NCBI RefSeq assembly: GCF_020667835.1
Contig: NZ_JAFMPR010000006.1
Span: 186,001 to 250,000 of the forward strand
Source of the DNA: Roseibaca sp. Y0-43
Lineage (GTDB): Bacteria > Pseudomonadota > Alphaproteobacteria > Rhodobacterales > Rhodobacteraceae
Length of the DNA stretch: 64,000 nt
Reading direction: 5' to 3'
The position numbers and the translations under genes are program-made. Positions 43,144-54,852 of this stretch are shown piece by piece. Each line of letters opens with the position of its first letter. Position 1 is the stretch's first letter. The notes under the pieces were generated by a model. The model did not search any database. It was not told the DNA's origin and was given only the letters and a program-made list of their open reading frames with translations.

Positions 43144-43699
43144 ACTCTGCCACGGCGCGGCGGGTGCGGGCAGCCTCGGCGCGGGCGAAACCCAGTTCCA
43201 GTTGCAGGCGCAACAGTTCGGATTCGTTGCTGCGCAATTCCTGCCGCAAAGACGGATCGCCCTTGACCGCGAGCGCCGCCCTGATCTGCGCATTGCGCGC
43301 CTCCAGCCGCGACATCTCGCTCTCGACGCGGCGCACCTCTTGGCGGGCGTCGTAATCGGCCTCTCCGACCCGGTAGCCACGCAAGAAGCCCGCCTCGGAC
43401 CCGACGGGGCAGACATTGCTGTAGCTGCGCCCCGCGCGCCCCTCTTCCAACCCCTTGGCTGGCGTGCAATAGCTGCGCAAACCCTCGGTATAGCCTTGCT
43501 GCCACGCCGCGCGTTGCGGAGTGATCCCTGCCTTTTCGCAGGCTTTCACATGACGGGCGAATTGCGCGTCCGCCACTTGGCCCGCCGTGCCGTCGCGCAG
43601 ACCGATTCCGCGCCAATCGCCCGACAGGCACTCTTCCTCGCTAAGCGTTGCACAGCCCGACAGGAGCAGCGCAACCCCGAGAACCGCCCAGTATTTCAT
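43130..43699 (-). CDS. DUF2799 lipoprotein
   Basis: A 189-residue lipoprotein with lipobox LLLSGC at residues 11-16 (Cys16). The DUF2799 region follows: CLSGDWRGIGLRDGTAG, HVKACEKAGITPQRAAWQQGYTEGLRSYCTPAKGLEEGRAGRSYSNVCP, and GFLRGYRVGEADYDA. The C-terminal about 70 residues form a coiled coil. Function is unknown. The start overlaps the rlmB stop (ATGA), an unusual coupling of an rRNA methylase with a lipoprotein. Confidence 0.85.
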   Translation of the reverse strand: MKYWAVLGVALLLSGCATLSEEECLSGDWRGIGLRDGTAGQVADAQFARHVKACEKAGITPQRAAWQQGYTEGLRSYCTPAKGLEEGRAGRSYSNVCPVGSEAGFLRGYRVGEADYDARQEVRRVESEMSRLEARNAQIRAALAVKGDPSLRQELRSNESELLRLQLELGFARAEAARTRRAVAEFRAG

Positions 43700-44490
43700 G
43701 TCTCTTTCCCCCCTGAATGGCGCGCGGCGTAAAGTGCGACCGCCGCCGCGTTCGACACGTTGAGTGAACCGAACGCACCCGCCGCCGGAATGCGCGCGAT
43801 CATATCGCACGTGGCGCGTGTCTTGTCGCGCAGCCCCGGCCCTTCGGCCCCCAGCACCAGCCCGACCGGGCCGGGCGGCAGGCTGTCCAGCGCCGGGCCA
43901 ATGTCTTGCTCGCCATCGCCATCCAGCCCGATCAGGACATAGCCCATCTGTTGAAGCGCCACCATTTCTTCGGCCAGGTTGCGAACGCGCAGATAGGGCT
44001 GGCGTTCCAGGGCACCGCTGGCGGTTTTGGCCAGCGCCCCGGTTTCGGGGGCGGCATGGCGCTGCGTGGCAATGACCGCGCGCGCGCCGAACACTTCGGC
44101 AGAGCGCAGGATCGCCCCCACGTTATGCGGGTCACTGACATGGTCCAGCAGCACCACGATGTCGCGCCCATCGGGGCGGCACACATCCGCCACCCGGCCC
44201 CAATCCAGCGCCTGCACTTCAAGCGCGGCGCCCTGATGCACCGCGCCGGGGTCCAGCGGGGCGGGGAATTTGCGCGGGTCGGCGATCTGCGCCTCTATGC
44301 CCGCGACGGCGACCGCGTCAGCCAGCTTCGCTTCGGCATTGCGGGTCAGATACAGCGTCAGTTTCTTGCGTTTGGGGTTCAAAAGCGCATCGCGCACCGC
44401 GTGCAACCCGAAGAGCCACACGGTTTCCTGACGCCCCTCGCGCCGGGCCTTTTCTTTCTCGATGACCCAAGCAGGCTTTTTCACGCGCAT
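43696..44490 (-). CDS. rlmB: 23S rRNA (guanosine-2'-O)-methyltransferase RlmB
   Basis: A 264-residue SPOUT methyltransferase (TrmH/RlmB type) that methylates G2251 of 23S rRNA. Motifs are DHVSDPHNVGAILRSAEVFGA, LVLGAEGPGL and IPAAGAFGSLNVSNAAAVALY (knot). The N-terminal substrate-binding domain begins with a basic segment and VWLFGLHAVRDAL. Confidence 0.92.
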   Translation of the reverse strand: MRVKKPAWVIEKEKARREGRQETVWLFGLHAVRDALLNPKRKKLTLYLTRNAEAKLADAVAVAGIEAQIADPRKFPAPLDPGAVHQGAALEVQALDWGRVADVCRPDGRDIVVLLDHVSDPHNVGAILRSAEVFGARAVIATQRHAAPETGALAKTASGALERQPYLRVRNLAEEMVALQQMGYVLIGLDGDGEQDIGPALDSLPPGPVGLVLGAEGPGLRDKTRATCDMIARIPAAGAFGSLNVSNAAAVALYAARHSGGKET

Positions 44491-44632
44491 TCCCTCGGCT
44501 GGTTCCGGGGGCCAGCTTTGCGCAAGGAACCATGGCTGCGCAAGGGCGAACCGTGGGCGTGGCGCGTTTTCGATTTGCGGGCATTTCCGCCCTTGACGCG
44601 TCCAGATGGCTCGCGTAAGTCACGCCGCATTA

Positions 44633-44716
44633 GGGCGACGGGCTGCAAGGTGCGGCAGCGGACTGTAACTCCGCCGGGGAGACCCACGCCTGGTTCGATT
44701 CCAGGGTCGCCCACCA
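44633..44716 (+). tRNA. tRNA-Tyr (GTA)
   Basis: An 84 nt class II tRNA with encoded CCA and a long variable arm. The acceptor GGGCGAC pairs with GTCGCCC, the anticodon loop is CTGTAAC (GTA), and the T-arm is GGTTCGATTCC. It is on the plus strand between minus-strand genes. Confidence 0.95.
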
Positions 44717-44742
44717 TTCCCCCAGCGGGAAATCCCCAAAGA

Positions 44743-45240
44743 CTAGTAAATATACCGGATCTGGTCGCCCCAGAAACGTTCCAGCCGTTTCAGCGCGCGG
44801 ACCGTTTCGTCAAGCGTCGCGAAGCCGATCACACCCGCTTCATCCAGGTCTGCCGCGTGGCGTGCGAACAGATCGGCCACGCGCCCGCGGATGGCCTGTC
44901 CCTTGGGCGTCAGCCGCACACGCACAGAGCGGCGGTCGATGCCACAGCGCTGGTGGTGCATATACCCCAGTTCGACCAGCTTTTTCAGGTTATAGGACAC
45001 GTTCGACCCTTGGTAATAGCCGCGCGATTTCAATTCGCTCGCCGTCACCTCGTGATCGGCGATGTTGAACAGCAACAGCGCCTGCACCGGGTTGATATTC
45101 ACGATGCCCAACCGTTCGAATTCGTCCTTGATGACATCCAGCAGCAGCCGATGCATCCGTTCCAGCAGCGCGACACTGTCAAGGTAGCGCGCCATGGTCT
45201 GGTCGCGCAGGGGCGCGCCAATGTCTTGTTGAATGCTCAC
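44743..45240 (-). CDS. ldtR: LdtR-like MarR-family regulator
   Basis: A 165-residue MarR-type winged-helix regulator. It matches the LdtR group by YLDSVALLERMHRLLLDVIKDEFERLGI, INPVQALLLFNIADHEVTASELKSRGYYQGSNVSYNLKKLVELGY and IDRRSVRVRLTPKGQAIR. In rhizobial relatives LdtR controls L,D-transpeptidase and osmotic tolerance. Its own targets are not in the window. Confidence 0.85.
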   Translation of the reverse strand: MSIQQDIGAPLRDQTMARYLDSVALLERMHRLLLDVIKDEFERLGIVNINPVQALLLFNIADHEVTASELKSRGYYQGSNVSYNLKKLVELGYMHHQRCGIDRRSVRVRLTPKGQAIRGRVADLFARHAADLDEAGVIGFATLDETVRALKRLERFWGDQIRYIY

Positions 45241-45307
45241 ACCAAGCTCCGTCTTTGCCTTTCACAGGCAGAGAATGGCGAAAACATGCGAAAAAAGGGT
45301 TAAGCCG

Positions 45308-45577
45308 TCAGCGATTGAGCGCGGCGATGGATGCGCGGATGGTTTGCAGCATGGGAAGGTGGTCGGCAGGTGCCTCTGCCGCGCCCGTCACCCACAGGTA
45401 CAGATCCTGATCGTTCACTTCCATCAGCCGCTCGTAGGCGTCCAGCTCTGCCGGGCTCAGCGCGGCAAGCCCCGCATCCGCGAACGGCCCGAGGATCAGG
45501 TCCATTTCCTTCATGCCGCGCCGCCACGACCGCATCCGCAGCCGCTTCAGCCGCGCTTCTTCCGGGGTGATCTGCAT
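45308..45577 (-). CDS. sdhE: FAD assembly factor SdhE
   Basis: An 89-residue SdhE/YgfY family protein that aids flavin attachment to succinate dehydrogenase. The RMRSWRRGMKEMDLILGPFAD motif (RGxxE-like region: RRGMKEMD) is present, with a helical end, PMLQTIRASIAAL. It starts one base after the XRE regulator gene stop. Confidence 0.93.
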   Translation of the reverse strand: MQITPEEARLKRLRMRSWRRGMKEMDLILGPFADAGLAALSPAELDAYERLMEVNDQDLYLWVTGAAEAPADHLPMLQTIRASIAALNR

Positions 45578-45578
45578 G

Positions 45579-45980
45579 TCAGATCGTTTCCTTCACAATC
45601 ACGCGCAGGCGCTTCTCCATCCGTCCCAACTCTGTCGAGATCCGGTTGAGTTCGGTCCGCAACCCGCGCAGGTTTTTCAGCACCGCTTCGGCATCTTCGG
45701 CAAGGGTTTCCTGGCTGACAGGATCGGCCACACCATCGCCCTCGCCCGTCAGCAGCCACACCAAGGAAACATTTAGCAAGCCCGCAAGCATTTGCAACTT
45801 GTTGGCGCGCGGCGCTGACGTGTCATTCTCCCACCCCTGAAGGCTGGGCAGGCGCACCCCCAGCCGCTTGGCCAGTTCCGACTGGCTTAGTCCTTGGGCT
45901 TCACGCGCGGCGGTCAGGCGGTCGCCAAAGGTGGCATGGTCGCCCGAATACCAGTCGGTCGTGTCAGAGTTTTCCGTCAT
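45579..45980 (-). CDS. XRE-family DNA-binding protein
   Basis: A 133-residue regulator. A Cro/CI-type helix-turn-helix is at residues about 19-73 (FGDRLTAAREAQGLSQSELAKRLGVRLPSLQGWENDTSAPRANKLQMLAGLLNVSLVWLLTGEG). A C-terminal helical segment (LRTELNRISTELGRMEKRLRV) suggests dimerisation by a coiled coil. It lies immediately upstream of sdhE (one-base gap), a common arrangement in this group. The role is unknown. Divergent from aspC. Confidence 0.85.
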   Translation of the reverse strand: MTENSDTTDWYSGDHATFGDRLTAAREAQGLSQSELAKRLGVRLPSLQGWENDTSAPRANKLQMLAGLLNVSLVWLLTGEGDGVADPVSQETLAEDAEAVLKNLRGLRTELNRISTELGRMEKRLRVIVKETI

Positions 45981-46001
45981 ATCACTTCCTTCCGGATTTG
46001 A

Positions 46002-47273
<1,272 letters not shown>

Positions 47274-47275
47274 CC

Positions 47276-47662
47276 ATGGGCGGCGGGCGCGAGTATTACT
47301 TCCGCCCGCGCCCCGGCGGCGCGATGATGCTGCGAATCGTCTATGATGCGCGGCTGCGCCGGTCCGAGATGCACCGCGTGGCGGGCATAAACGCCAAAAC
47401 CGGCGACATTGACGTGACATCTGGGCATGAGCTGACCGAGACCGAACGCGCGCTGATCGACGCGTGGCTGGTGCGCGGCAACGGGCTGGACGGCGACGCC
47501 GCCAAGGCTGCCGAACAGATCGGTCATATCGCGCATTGGGCGCAGTTCCGCGCCAGCCCGGCGGAACTGGACGCCGCCACGGAAGAGCTGCTTCTGGCCA
47601 TGCAGGATCTGCGCGAAGTGCTGGTGCGCAAGGCCGCGCAGCGGGCGCGCGAATCCGATTAA
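47276..47662 (+). CDS. Hypothetical protein downstream of aspC
   Basis: A 128-residue soluble protein that I do not recognise. It has a predicted beta-strand start (GREYYFRPRPGGAMMLRIVYDA) and an amphipathic helical C-terminal half (ATEELLLAMQDLREVLVRKAAQRARES). It begins 3 bases after the aspC stop, so it is very likely co-transcribed. It keeps the coding character of its neighbours. Confidence 0.7.
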   Translation: MGGGREYYFRPRPGGAMMLRIVYDARLRRSEMHRVAGINAKTGDIDVTSGHELTETERALIDAWLVRGNGLDGDAAKAAEQIGHIAHWAQFRASPAELDAATEELLLAMQDLREVLVRKAAQRARESD

Positions 47663-47771
47663 GGTCTTTTTGTGGCCATTGCGTGAAAAAACTTTGCCTT
47701 GGGCGCGTTTCTTTACCAGCCTTTAACTATCTGCGGTCAAATTCGTGAGTGAATGAGACGAGGTAGGACGG

Positions 47772-49891
<2,120 letters not shown>

Positions 49892-49951
49892 CTAGGCATT
49901 CGGGCCGACCACACAAGAGGACATTCCGCGCGCGACCCTCGGGAATTATTC

Positions 49952-49980
49952 TTGCCGAATATTGAAATAATATTGCGCAA
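49952..49980. promoter_or_regulatory. Palindrome in the trxB-Lrp intergenic region
   Basis: A 29 bp dyad: outer TTGC/GCAA arms and inner AATATT-GAAAT-AATATT, with only two mismatched positions per side. It is centred 59 bp upstream of the Lrp-type gene and 108 bp upstream of trxB. The AT-rich centre and long symmetry suit an Lrp/AsnC operator. Confidence 0.6.
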
Positions 49981-50024
49981 CCCGCCGGGACGGCTTACAT
50001 AAGTGCAAACCTTGAGGAGTGGAA

Positions 50025-50525
50025 ATGTCGGGCGGCAAGCTAGATCCGATTGATCGCAAGATTCTGGCCGAATTGCAGGCCGATGGTCGGATGACCAATG
50101 TCGAACTGGCAAAGCGCGTCGGCATCTCTGCGCCGCCCTGTCTGCGCCGTGTGCGCGCGCTGGAAGAGGCCGGGTTCATCCGCGGCTATCACGCGCAGGT
50201 CAACAGCCGCGATCTAGGCTTCGAGGTGCAGGTCTTCGCGATGGTCGGCCTGAACAGTCAGGCCGAAGCCGATCTTGCCCGCTTCGAACAGCGGTGCCGC
50301 GACTGGCCGCTTGTGCGCGAATGCCACATGCTGAACGGTGAAATCGACTTCATCCTGAAGTGTGTGGCCCCGGATCTGTCGACCTTCCAGCGCTTCCTGA
50401 CAGAGGAATTGCTGGCCGCCGATAACGTGATAACGGTCAAAACCTCGCTCGTCATTCGCGGCGCCAAGCTGGAACCCGGCGTGCCCTTCGACGTGCTCGA
50501 AGCCCGCGCCGCAGAGATCGAATAA
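50025..50525 (+). CDS. Lrp/AsnC-family transcriptional regulator
   Basis: A 166-residue feast/famine regulator. The N-terminal HTH is at residues about 8-60 (LDPIDRKILAELQADGRMTNVELAKRVGISAPPCLRRVRALEEAGFIRGY). The C-terminal RAM ligand domain follows (VQVFAMVGLNSQAEADLARFEQRCRDWPLVRECHMLNGEIDFILKCVAPDLSTFQRFL). A GAGGAG site precedes the ATG. It likely autoregulates through the palindrome upstream, and may also affect trxB. Confidence 0.93.
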   Translation: MSGGKLDPIDRKILAELQADGRMTNVELAKRVGISAPPCLRRVRALEEAGFIRGYHAQVNSRDLGFEVQVFAMVGLNSQAEADLARFEQRCRDWPLVRECHMLNGEIDFILKCVAPDLSTFQRFLTEELLAADNVITVKTSLVIRGAKLEPGVPFDVLEARAAEIE

Positions 50526-50528
50526 CGC

Positions 50529-51839
50529 CTAGCGCGTGATCTTTTCCATCTCGACAAACATGTTTTTCCACGCCCGGTCGATCAGTTCGGGCGTCATGCG
50601 GCGGCTTTTGCCCTCGAAATCGCAGATCGCGATCATCTGGTCGATCAGGAAGATCGGCTGATAATTCGCATAGACATTGTTGATCGTCGGATATTTCTTC
50701 TTGATGAGGTGGATGATCGCATCTTCGTTCAGCGGAATGCCGCGCTTCTTGGCCACGAGCGCGAAGATCTTCAGGAAATCCTGCTGGCTGGGCCCGTCGA
50801 TCTTGATCTTGTAGAAAATCCGGCGCAACGCCGCCTGGTCGAAAATCTCGTTCGGGTGGAAGTTGGTCGAGAAGATCACCAGCGTGTCGAAGGGGACCAC
50901 GAATTTCTCGCCCGATTGCAGGGCCAGAATGTCATAATTCATCTCCATCGGTACGATCCAGCGGTTGACGATGGCCTGCGGCGGCTCTTCCTGGCGGCCT
51001 AGGTCGTCGATGATGAACACGCCCCCGGTGGCCTTGAACTGCAACGGCGCCTGGTATGTCCGCGACACCGGGTTGAAGGTCAGGTCCAGCATCGACAGCG
51101 TCAACTCGCCGCCGGTGATAACCGTCGGGCGTTCGCAAAAGACGTAGCGCGCATCGAACCGGTTGCCGGTCTGGCGCAGCAGGTTCGGGTCATCGACCCA
51201 GGTTTCGACCATCGTGTGCACGATCGGGTCGTAGACGCTGATGACCTGCCCGGCATGGCACACGGCGCGGGGCACGTAAATCCGGTCGCCCATGGCCGCG
51301 CGAATACCGTTCGAGATCGAGGATTTCCCGTTCCCCGGCGGCCCATACAGCAAGATGGACCGCCCTGAGCTGACCGCGGGGCCAAGATCGTCCATCAATG
51401 TCGGCGGCAGGATCAGGTCGCCCATCGCGATCTGCAACTGGCGGCGCGTGACCTGAATATTGCGGATGGATTGCTTCTTGATCTGCTCGGCATAAGCTTC
51501 CAGCGGCACCGGCATCGCGCCGTAATATTCCGATTGCGACAGCGCATTCAGGGCGCGCGCCTTGCCGGCCTCTGTCAGCTGGAACCCGGCCTCTCCAGAT
51601 CCGCTTATGCTGCTGCTTGCCGTCGCCTCCAGCAAGCGCTCCTTGCGGCAAAGGTCAATCAGTTCAATCGTTTGCGGGATGGGCAGGCAAATGTTGCGCG
51701 CGATCTCGGAAATGCGCGACAGCGACATGCGATACATCGTCTTCAGCAGGATGTCCCGCATCATGACATTGGTCAGGCCGGTGGCGTCCAGATTACGCGG
51801 AACCGGCGGGGCAGCGACGGGCGATGCATGGGCGTTCAT
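50529..51839 (-). CDS. AAA ATPase linked to the tad locus
   Basis: A 436-residue cytoplasmic ATPase. Residues about 25-110 form a winged-helix-like region (MRDILLKTMYRMSLSRISEIARNICLPIPQTIELIDLCRKERLL). The AAA domain follows, with Walker A GPPGNGKSS at 166-174, Walker B VFIIDDLG, sensor-like VIFSTNFHP, and arginine-rich AALRRIFYKI. This is a conserved family beside tad pilus genes in Rhodobacteraceae, without an assigned role. It lies downstream of the prepilin peptidase gene (44 bp), so it may be co-transcribed with the pilus genes. Confidence 0.82.
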   Translation of the reverse strand: MNAHASPVAAPPVPRNLDATGLTNVMMRDILLKTMYRMSLSRISEIARNICLPIPQTIELIDLCRKERLLEATASSSISGSGEAGFQLTEAGKARALNALSQSEYYGAMPVPLEAYAEQIKKQSIRNIQVTRRQLQIAMGDLILPPTLMDDLGPAVSSGRSILLYGPPGNGKSSISNGIRAAMGDRIYVPRAVCHAGQVISVYDPIVHTMVETWVDDPNLLRQTGNRFDARYVFCERPTVITGGELTLSMLDLTFNPVSRTYQAPLQFKATGGVFIIDDLGRQEEPPQAIVNRWIVPMEMNYDILALQSGEKFVVPFDTLVIFSTNFHPNEIFDQAALRRIFYKIKIDGPSQQDFLKIFALVAKKRGIPLNEDAIIHLIKKKYPTINNVYANYQPIFLIDQMIAICDFEGKSRRMTPELIDRAWKNMFVEMEKITR

Positions 51840-51883
51840 ATCCGATACTCCAAACCCGCAAGGCGCTGCGGGCGCGTAACAAG

Positions 51884-52387
51884 CTAAGCGGTCGCGCCGA
51901 TCCCGGCCGCGAGAGCAAGGTAGAACAGCAGGCTTGGGCCCAAGGCCAAGCCAAGCGGAAACTCGCGGCGGTGCCAGCTTTCCCAAGCTGGGGCCATGCC
52001 GACAATGGCCGATGACCGCCGGGCAAGGCGATGTGCGATGAAGCTGACCATGATGACGCTGGCTAACAACATCAGAAAACTGCTCAAGTCACCAAGCGCG
52101 ACGAAAGGTGCCATGGCGGCGGCGAATTTCGCGTCGCCCGCGCCCAGCAGGCCGACCATGTTCAGCACGAAGCCGACGACAAGAACCAGGCCAAGGCTGG
52201 CCCAGCCCCAGGCCCATGTCTCTAGCGGCAGGGCCAACGGGCCGATCAGCAAGTAGACGGCGGCCAGCGCCAGCACCGCGTAGTTGTGGATCTTCATCCA
52301 TTTCATATCGCTCCAAGCGACCCAGACCGCGATCGGGGCGACGAAGGGCAGGAACCAGAGCGCTGCCTGTGCCGAAAGCGCCATCAC
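51884..52387 (-). CDS. cpaA: Prepilin peptidase (TadV/CpaA)
   Basis: A 167-residue polytopic membrane aspartic peptidase of the type IV prepilin peptidase A24 family. It shows the two active-site aspartates in WSDMKWMKI and GAGDAKF, and six hydrophobic segments. It cleaves the leader of Flp pilin. Its start overlaps the tadD stop by 4 bases. Confidence 0.92.
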   Translation of the reverse strand: MMALSAQAALWFLPFVAPIAVWVAWSDMKWMKIHNYAVLALAAVYLLIGPLALPLETWAWGWASLGLVLVVGFVLNMVGLLGAGDAKFAAAMAPFVALGDLSSFLMLLASVIMVSFIAHRLARRSSAIVGMAPAWESWHRREFPLGLALGPSLLFYLALAAGIGATA

Positions 52388-53238
52388 CCTTGCCCCCCTT
52401 CAAGCGCTCGCAATGCGCGCACGGCCTCGTCGTAATGCTGCGGATGGGTGTCGATCGCCTCTTGCAGAAGCGTGCGGCCGACATTCACATCGCCCTTGCG
52501 GATCGCGGCAATCGCCATCGTGTGCAGCAACATCGCGCGTTCCTGCTGGCTCATCCGGACCAGCGGCAGGCTGTAATTGCCTTGAGCCGCGCGCGCCAGC
52601 GCCATGTTGTTCTTGGCCGTGAACAGGTGCGGATCGTGCTGAAGCGCCTGCGTGAACAATTGCTCCGCCTCGCGCGGGGCACCGCGCGTCAGCTTGGAAA
52701 AGCCCCAGTTGTTGAACACACCAGCGGGGCGCGTCGTCAGCCCGGCGGCGGTTTCATAGAAATGGTCGGCCTTTTTCCAATCCTTCTTGCCGTCGGCGAT
52801 CATCGCTTCCAGCCGGTAGCGGTCGAAGGTTTCATGCGTGGGCGGGACCGTGTTCAAAACCGCCTCAGCCTCGGCCCAGTCATTCGCGCGGATATGCGCT
52901 TCTGCCAGCATGACCTTATCGTCTTGGGTCGCCTCGGGGTGTTGCGCGACCTTGCGCCATGTCGGGATCGCTTCGGCCAGGCGGCCCGCGCGCACCAGCG
53001 ACCGGGCCAAACCGCGCTGGTTGGCAATGTCCTCGGGGTTGCGGTCTACCTGCTCGGCGAAATAGGCCACCGCCTCGTCCGGGTTGCCCGATGCCAGCAT
53101 CAGCTCGGCCACGTTCTTCTGGTCGACAGCATTCACCGCATCTATGGCGCGGGTGACGTTTGCCTGTCTGCTGCCGTCACAGGCCGACAGGACGAACACG
53201 CTGCCCGATAGCAGCGTCATCAAGATCAGTTGGCGCAT
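52384..53238 (-). CDS. tadD: TPR lipoprotein TadD
   Basis: A 284-residue lipoprotein (lipobox VLSAC, Cys20) with about five tetratricopeptide repeats, including ASGNPDEAVAYFAEQVDRNPED, RAGRLAEAIPTWRKVAQHPE and RGAPREAEQLFTQALQHDPH. TadD is needed for secretin assembly in Flp pili. It lies in the tad operon between tadC-linked genes and cpaA. Confidence 0.9.
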   Translation of the reverse strand: MRQLILMTLLSGSVFVLSACDGSRQANVTRAIDAVNAVDQKNVAELMLASGNPDEAVAYFAEQVDRNPEDIANQRGLARSLVRAGRLAEAIPTWRKVAQHPEATQDDKVMLAEAHIRANDWAEAEAVLNTVPPTHETFDRYRLEAMIADGKKDWKKADHFYETAAGLTTRPAGVFNNWGFSKLTRGAPREAEQLFTQALQHDPHLFTAKNNMALARAAQGNYSLPLVRMSQQERAMLLHTMAIAAIRKGDVNVGRTLLQEAIDTHPQHYDEAVRALRALEGGQG

Positions 53239-53258
53239 TTTTGCGTCCTCATTGCTCG

Positions 53259-53843
53259 TTATAACGGCGTTTCCAGCAGCAGGAACCTGCCCTGTCCGCG
53301 CCGCACCAGCGAAAGCTGGTGTGCCTCACCTTCAAGATACCCGGTTTCTTTGGTTTTTTCGATTGCCAAACGCAGATTTTCGCGAATTTCGGACGATCTT
53401 CCGCTATCAAATGCGAAAGCGTTGCGAAAATGCAGCCCAGCCTCGCCCCATTTGCCCTGTTCGGCCAGCGCGACACCCAGATTGTTATGCGCCGGAACAA
53501 AGGTTTCGTCCTGTTCCAGCGCCCGGCGCAGCACTTGTTCGGCCTGTTGCACGCGGCCTAGGCGCAAATTGGCAGAGCCGATGGCGGACAGGATATCGAC
53601 AGTCACGCCACGTTCCGCAGAGGCGCGGTAATAGGCACGCAACGCCAGTTCGAACTCGCCTGCCGCCATCAGCCGGTGCCCGACCACAAGCCCGTCCACC
53701 GCCTCGGAGATATCGCCGCGCCGCGCCGCGATCTGGTCCGGCCCGGAGCCAAGCGCCGCAACGCCGTCACCGCCCCCCGGAGAGGACGGTGCACAGGCCG
53801 AAGCGAGGCCTAAAAGCGCGAGCGCAAGGGTTCGATGCAGCAT
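53259..53843 (-). CDS. TPR lipoprotein in tad operon
   Basis: A 194-residue lipoprotein (lipobox GLASAC, Cys17) with a TPR region at residues about 55-160 (MAAGEFELALRAYYRASAERG, LGRVQQAEQVLRRALEQDETFVPAHNNLGVALAEQGKWGEAGLHFRNA). It is probably a second TadD-like factor for pilus assembly. The ATG shares one base with the tadC stop (TAATG). Confidence 0.85.
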   Translation of the reverse strand: MLHRTLALALLGLASACAPSSPGGGDGVAALGSGPDQIAARRGDISEAVDGLVVGHRLMAAGEFELALRAYYRASAERGVTVDILSAIGSANLRLGRVQQAEQVLRRALEQDETFVPAHNNLGVALAEQGKWGEAGLHFRNAFAFDSGRSSEIRENLRLAIEKTKETGYLEGEAHQLSLVRRGQGRFLLLETPL

Positions 53844-54826
53844 TACATGCCCGTTATGTTACTGCCGCTCAGTTCGGTCATGATGCCCACAACCGACGGG
53901 CCGATCAAGATGATGAGCAAGGGCGGGACAGTGAACATCATGGTGCCCAGCGTCATCTTGGTGGGCAGGATATTGGCCTTTTCCTCGGCCCGCATGATCC
54001 GCTTGTCGCGCATCTCTGCCGCGAAAACCCGCAGCGCGTCGGTGATCGAGGTGCCGTAGGCCGCGGCCTGGATCATCACGGTCGTGAAGCTGGTGATGTC
54101 GGAAATATCGCAGCGCTTGGCCAGATCCTTCAGCACTTCGCTGCGTTCGCGCCCGGCTTTCACCTGCTCGCTGACTGTGCCCAGTTCTTCGCCAAGCGCC
54201 GGATAGGTCGCGCCGATCTCCTGCGAGACACGCTGGATCGACTGGTCCAGCGACTGCCCCGCCTCGACGCAGATCAGCATCATGTCGAGCGCATCGGGAA
54301 AGCCGGAGATGATCTCTTCCTTGCGGGCCTCTACGCGGCGTTCGATCCAGCGGCGCGGGCCGTAATAGCCCACCAGCATGGGCAACACCAAGGCCGCGGC
54401 GCGCATCGGCATACTCTCGAACTTCTCTGGCAGCAGGACGAAGACAACCAGAAGCGAAGCCAGCAACATACCAACCGCAAGGATGAACTGAAGCGCCTGG
54501 AAATCACGCACCGCGTGTTTGCCATGGTAGCCCGCCTGGATCATGCGCTGGCGCGCCGCCGACAATTCCTTCTCGTTTTCGGGTTCGAGGAATTTCGCAT
54601 ATTTCTCAAGCCCCGCAAACCCCGCGCTTTCCTTGCGGCGCAGCGCCTTGTTCGCCTCTGCCCGCTTGCTGGCACGGCCCGCGGACTGGGTTTGCTCCTT
54701 GAGTTTGCTCATCGGGTCGTCGGACGTGTCGCGCAGGGCGGCCAAGCCGGCGATAGCCACCAGCACTAGGCCGGCAACCCCCAGAAGCATGATCGTCCCG
54801 AACCCACCTGAAAACATGTCGAACAT
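53843..54826 (-). CDS. tadC: Type II/IV secretion inner-membrane protein TadC
   Basis: A 327-residue inner-membrane platform protein with N-terminal and central helices. The T2SSF domain is at residues about 175-310 (FPDALDMMLICVEAGQSLDQSIQRVSQEIGATYPALGEELGTVSEQVKAGRERSEVLKDLAKRCDI). It works with TadB in pilin export. Confidence 0.94.
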   Translation of the reverse strand: MFDMFSGGFGTIMLLGVAGLVLVAIAGLAALRDTSDDPMSKLKEQTQSAGRASKRAEANKALRRKESAGFAGLEKYAKFLEPENEKELSAARQRMIQAGYHGKHAVRDFQALQFILAVGMLLASLLVVFVLLPEKFESMPMRAAALVLPMLVGYYGPRRWIERRVEARKEEIISGFPDALDMMLICVEAGQSLDQSIQRVSQEIGATYPALGEELGTVSEQVKAGRERSEVLKDLAKRCDISDITSFTTVMIQAAAYGTSITDALRVFAAEMRDKRIMRAEEKANILPTKMTLGTMMFTVPPLLIILIGPSVVGIMTELSGSNITGM

Positions 54827-54852
54827 CTTACTTTTCCTAACTTTTCAGCGGG

